From an uncultured Verrucomicrobiota bacterium (GTDB taxonomy: Bacteria; Verrucomicrobiota; Verrucomicrobiia; Opitutales; Opitutaceae), in the NCBI GenBank assembly GCA_903919625.1, contig CAIXIZ010000277.1, forward strand, positions 1 through 7,882: a stretch of 7,882 bases of DNA, written 5' to 3'. The notes beneath the pieces are model-generated. The model saw only the letters and a list, made by a program, of their open reading frames with translations, had not been told where the DNA came from and did not search any database. The translations under genes were made by a program, and so were the position numbers. Below, piece after piece: positions 6,526-7,882 of this stretch; within the stretch, counting starts at the first letter, position 1; each line of letters starts with the position of its first letter.

Positions 6526-7100
6526 AAATCGGTTTCCTCGGCGGCAGTTTTGACCCGGTGCATTGCGGCCATCTCGTGGCCGCGCGGGACGCATGCGAAC
6601 ACCAACGGCTCGCCCGGGTGGTGTTTGTGCCGGCGGCGCAGGCCCCGCTCAAGTCTGGCGCGCCCCGGGCTCCGGCGGCGGACCGGCTGGCGATGCTGCG
6701 CGCGGCGGTGGCGGAAGAGCCGCGCTTCACAGTCTCCGATCATGAGCTTCGCCGGGGCGGCGTGAGCTACACCATCGACACCGCGCGCCACTTCCGGGCG
6801 GAGTTTCCCGGCGCCCGGCTGTTCTGGATCATCGGCGGCGACCAGCTCGCGCGGCTGCCGCGCTGGCGCAGCCTCGCGCAGCTCGCCGAATTGGTCGAGT
6901 TCGTGGTGCTGGACCGCCCGGGCCACCCCGTGCAGGCACCGGCCGGACTCACCGGCCTGCGTCTCCACCGTTGCGCGGGGCATGCGCTCGCCATCACCTC
7001 GACCGAGCTGCGGGCACGGGTGCGGCGCAACCTGCCGCTGGACTGGTTCACCCCGCACAAGGTGGTTGCGCACCTCCGCCGGAAGCGACTCTATCTTTAA
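6522..7100 (+). CDS. nadD: Nicotinate-nucleotide adenylyltransferase
   Basis: NadD joins nicotinate mononucleotide and ATP to give deamido-NAD and pyrophosphate, the step before NAD synthetase in the cytoplasm. The 192-residue product is of normal length. It begins with the nucleotidyltransferase signature GGSFDPVHCGH (residues 7-17; H14 and H17 form the HxGH ATP-binding motif). The middle carries GGVSYTIDTARHFR and WIIGGDQLARLPRWR, both typical of NadD. Near the end is the second ATP-binding motif, ITSTELR (158-164, the family's ISSTxxR), followed by RRNLPLDWFTPHKVVAHLRRKRLY. The GTG at 6522 is the only sensible start, since no in-frame start lies between it and the mrdA stop. The spacing to mrdA is 60 bases and to rsfS 6 bases. 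The pairing with rsfS is widespread in bacteria and supports the call. Confidence 0.95.
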   Translation: MKIGFLGGSFDPVHCGHLVAARDACEHQRLARVVFVPAAQAPLKSGAPRAPAADRLAMLRAAVAEEPRFTVSDHELRRGGVSYTIDTARHFRAEFPGARLFWIIGGDQLARLPRWRSLAQLAELVEFVVLDRPGHPVQAPAGLTGLRLHRCAGHALAITSTELRARVRRNLPLDWFTPHKVVAHLRRKRLYL

Positions 7101-7106
7101 ACAACC

Positions 7107-7598
7107 ATGCCGACTCCCACGCCCGCCGTCTCCCCTCCCGACCTGCTCCGCCAGCTGGTGCGCGCCCTCGATGACAAAAAGGCCGGCGATCTGCGCGTGC
7201 TCCACGTCGGCGTCCAGTCCTCGATTACCGACTGGCTCGTGCTGGCCACGGGCAACTCCGAACCGCACCTGCGGGCGCTGCGGGTCGAGCTGGAGAAAAT
7301 CCTCGATGCCGCCCATGCGCCCATCGCGGGGATGGATGGCACCGGACCCGGCAGCGGCTGGACCGTGGTGGACGCCTACCAAATCATGGTACATCTGTTC
7401 ACGCCCGAACCGCGCGAGCGTTACGCGTTGGAGCGGCTGTGGAAAGACGCCACCGAAATTGACGTCCGCGATGTGCTCGCCCCGCCACCCGTTCCGAGCA
7501 AGCCGGTGGCCAAGCAGAAAACCAAACCCAAGAAGAAGGCCGCACCGGGCCGCCCCGCCAAGAAACCCGCACGAAAATCAGCAAAGAAGACCCGGTAA
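7107..7598 (+). CDS. rsfS: Ribosomal silencing factor RsfS with a lysine-rich C-terminal tail
   Basis: RsfS (RsfA/Iojap family) binds ribosomal protein uL14 on the large subunit and blocks subunit joining, lowering translation in poor nutrient conditions. The conserved domain covers about residues 12-125: LVRALDDKKAGDLRVLHV, SSITDWLVLATGNSEPHLRAL (38-58, the family D-x-hydrophobic-V-x-A-T/S-G-x-S block), G-W-TVVDAYQIMVHLFTPE (84-101) and YALERLWKDA (106-115). Family members are usually about 105-130 residues. This one is 163 because of a tail at 132-163 with 12 Lys and 3 Arg among 32 residues, mixed with Pro and Ala, like a histone H1-type tail. The tail may contact rRNA, which is inference. 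The gene starts 6 bases after nadD and is probably the last in the operon. Confidence 0.93.
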   Translation: MPTPTPAVSPPDLLRQLVRALDDKKAGDLRVLHVGVQSSITDWLVLATGNSEPHLRALRVELEKILDAAHAPIAGMDGTGPGSGWTVVDAYQIMVHLFTPEPRERYALERLWKDATEIDVRDVLAPPPVPSKPVAKQKTKPKKKAAPGRPAKKPARKSAKKTR

Positions 7599-7621
7599 AA
7601 CCCATTGCAACGGGTTATTTT
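7599..7621 (+). terminator. Weak terminator-like hairpin after rsfS
   Basis: AACCC (7599-7603) and GGGTT (7612-7616) can pair around an 8-base loop, followed by ATTTT. It sits directly after the rsfS stop, where the operon should end. The stem is only five pairs, so efficiency is doubtful. Confidence 0.45.
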
Positions 7622-7797
7622 ATCGCAAAATGTTTTTTATAAATGAAATGCGTTACTTTTAGCGGGCAGTCAGTGTTTCGTCTTATCACAAATTATTTAC
7701 ATCTTAGCTCTTGCCTGAATATCAACCCCAGTATCTGCTCAATGCACTGCTCGCATTTGAGCAAATTATATCATCCAAAAGCATAAAACGTCCCGCT
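7622..7797. other. AT-rich intergenic region upstream of a prepilin-like gene
   Basis: No gene is seen in this stretch, which is clearly less GC-rich than the operon before it. It holds AT-rich runs such as TTTTTTATAAAT (from 7633) and should contain the promoter and leader of the prepilin-like gene. TTGAGC (7757-7762) with CATAAA (7782-7787) has 19-base spacing and is a poor promoter candidate. The main structure is the inverted repeat at 7736-7763. Confidence 0.5.
7736..7763 (+). promoter_or_regulatory. Stem-loop 35 bases before the prepilin-like start
   Basis: TGCTCAATGC (7736-7745) pairs with GCATTTGAGCA (7753-7763), giving ten base pairs with one bulged T and a 7-base loop (ACTGCTC). 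AATTATATC follows. It could be an operator, a leader-RNA hairpin, or a terminator for transcription arriving from rsfS. It lacks a proper T-tract, so the function is open. Confidence 0.5.
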
Positions 7798-7882
7798 ATG
7801 AAAACAAACACCACCAAGGGCTTCACGCTCGTTGAAATCATGATCGTCGTCGTCATCATCGGCCTCCTGGCCGCGATGGCCG
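7798..7882 (+). CDS. Prepilin-like protein, type IV pilin / type II pseudopilin N-terminus (3' partial)
   Basis: Only 28 codons from ATG 7798 lie in the window. They encode a short basic leader (MKTNTTKG), then the class III prepilin signature G8-F9-T-L-V-E13, followed by a very hydrophobic helix (IMIVVVIIGLLAAMA). Prepilin peptidase PilD would cleave after G8 and N-methylate F9. E13 is the conserved glutamate at position +5 of the mature protein, and the helix anchors the subunit in the membrane before assembly. Such proteins build type IV pili or type II secretion pseudopili. The class cannot be decided from the N-terminus. There is no clear Shine-Dalgarno sequence (ACGTCCCGCT precedes the ATG). 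The long AT-rich upstream region suggests its own promoter, independent of the mre-nadD-rsfS operon. Confidence 0.85.
   Translation, partial: MKTNTTKGFTLVEIMIVVVIIGLLAAMA

Noticed and set aside
4581..7394. A 937-codon open frame on the minus strand across mrdA, nadD and rsfS
   Set aside because: It lies opposite three clearly identified genes in GC-rich DNA. Its product is low in complexity and unlike any family I know. It is a shadow of codon bias, as are the long minus-strand frames at 80-1009, 3072-3887 and 3779-4543.

Overview
The window is GC-rich and bacterial. It reads best as a chromosome segment from a Verrucomicrobiota bacterium, probably near Opitutaceae. That placement rests on gene content and general resemblance (a prepilin leader of a type common in that group, a long adenylate-kinase-like protein, and mreC-mreD-mrdA followed by nadD-rsfS). 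No marker gene confirms it.

Layout. (1) 1-1033: 3' end of an adenylate-kinase-like nucleotide kinase with a long uncharacterised C-terminal extension. (2) 1034-1740: mobile-element debris, with an N-terminal remnant of an IS4-type transposase and a C-terminal remnant of an integrase-type (rve) transposase, both on the minus strand, plus small tandem and inverted repeats. (3) 1930-2748: a recQ helicase gene cut off between helicase motifs IV and V. Near 2709 it runs into unrelated, lower-GC DNA that carries the C-terminal end of a small membrane protein (to 2975). (4) 3093-7598: a tightly packed forward cluster of mreC, mreD, mrdA (PBP2), nadD and rsfS. (5) 7599-7797: an AT-richer intergenic region with a weak terminator-like hairpin and a strong inverted repeat. 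(6) 7798-7882: the first codons of a prepilin-like gene that leaves the window.

How the genes work together. MreC, MreD and PBP2 are parts of the elongation (rod) complex that builds lateral cell wall. mreC and mreD overlap by 4 bases and mrdA follows after 13 bases, so they are very likely one transcript. nadD (NAD synthesis) and rsfS (ribosome silencing factor) are a common pair and appear to be in the same transcript. mreB and rodA, frequent members of such clusters, are not visible here.

The left half is a rearranged zone: two transposon remnants and a broken recQ lie between two housekeeping regions. I found no CRISPR array, no rRNA or tRNA, and no clear candidate for a new multi-gene system. 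The points most worth following up are the recQ junction, the short leader ORF and hairpin in front of nadD, the lysine-rich tail on RsfS, the extension on the kinase, and the hairpin upstream of the prepilin gene.
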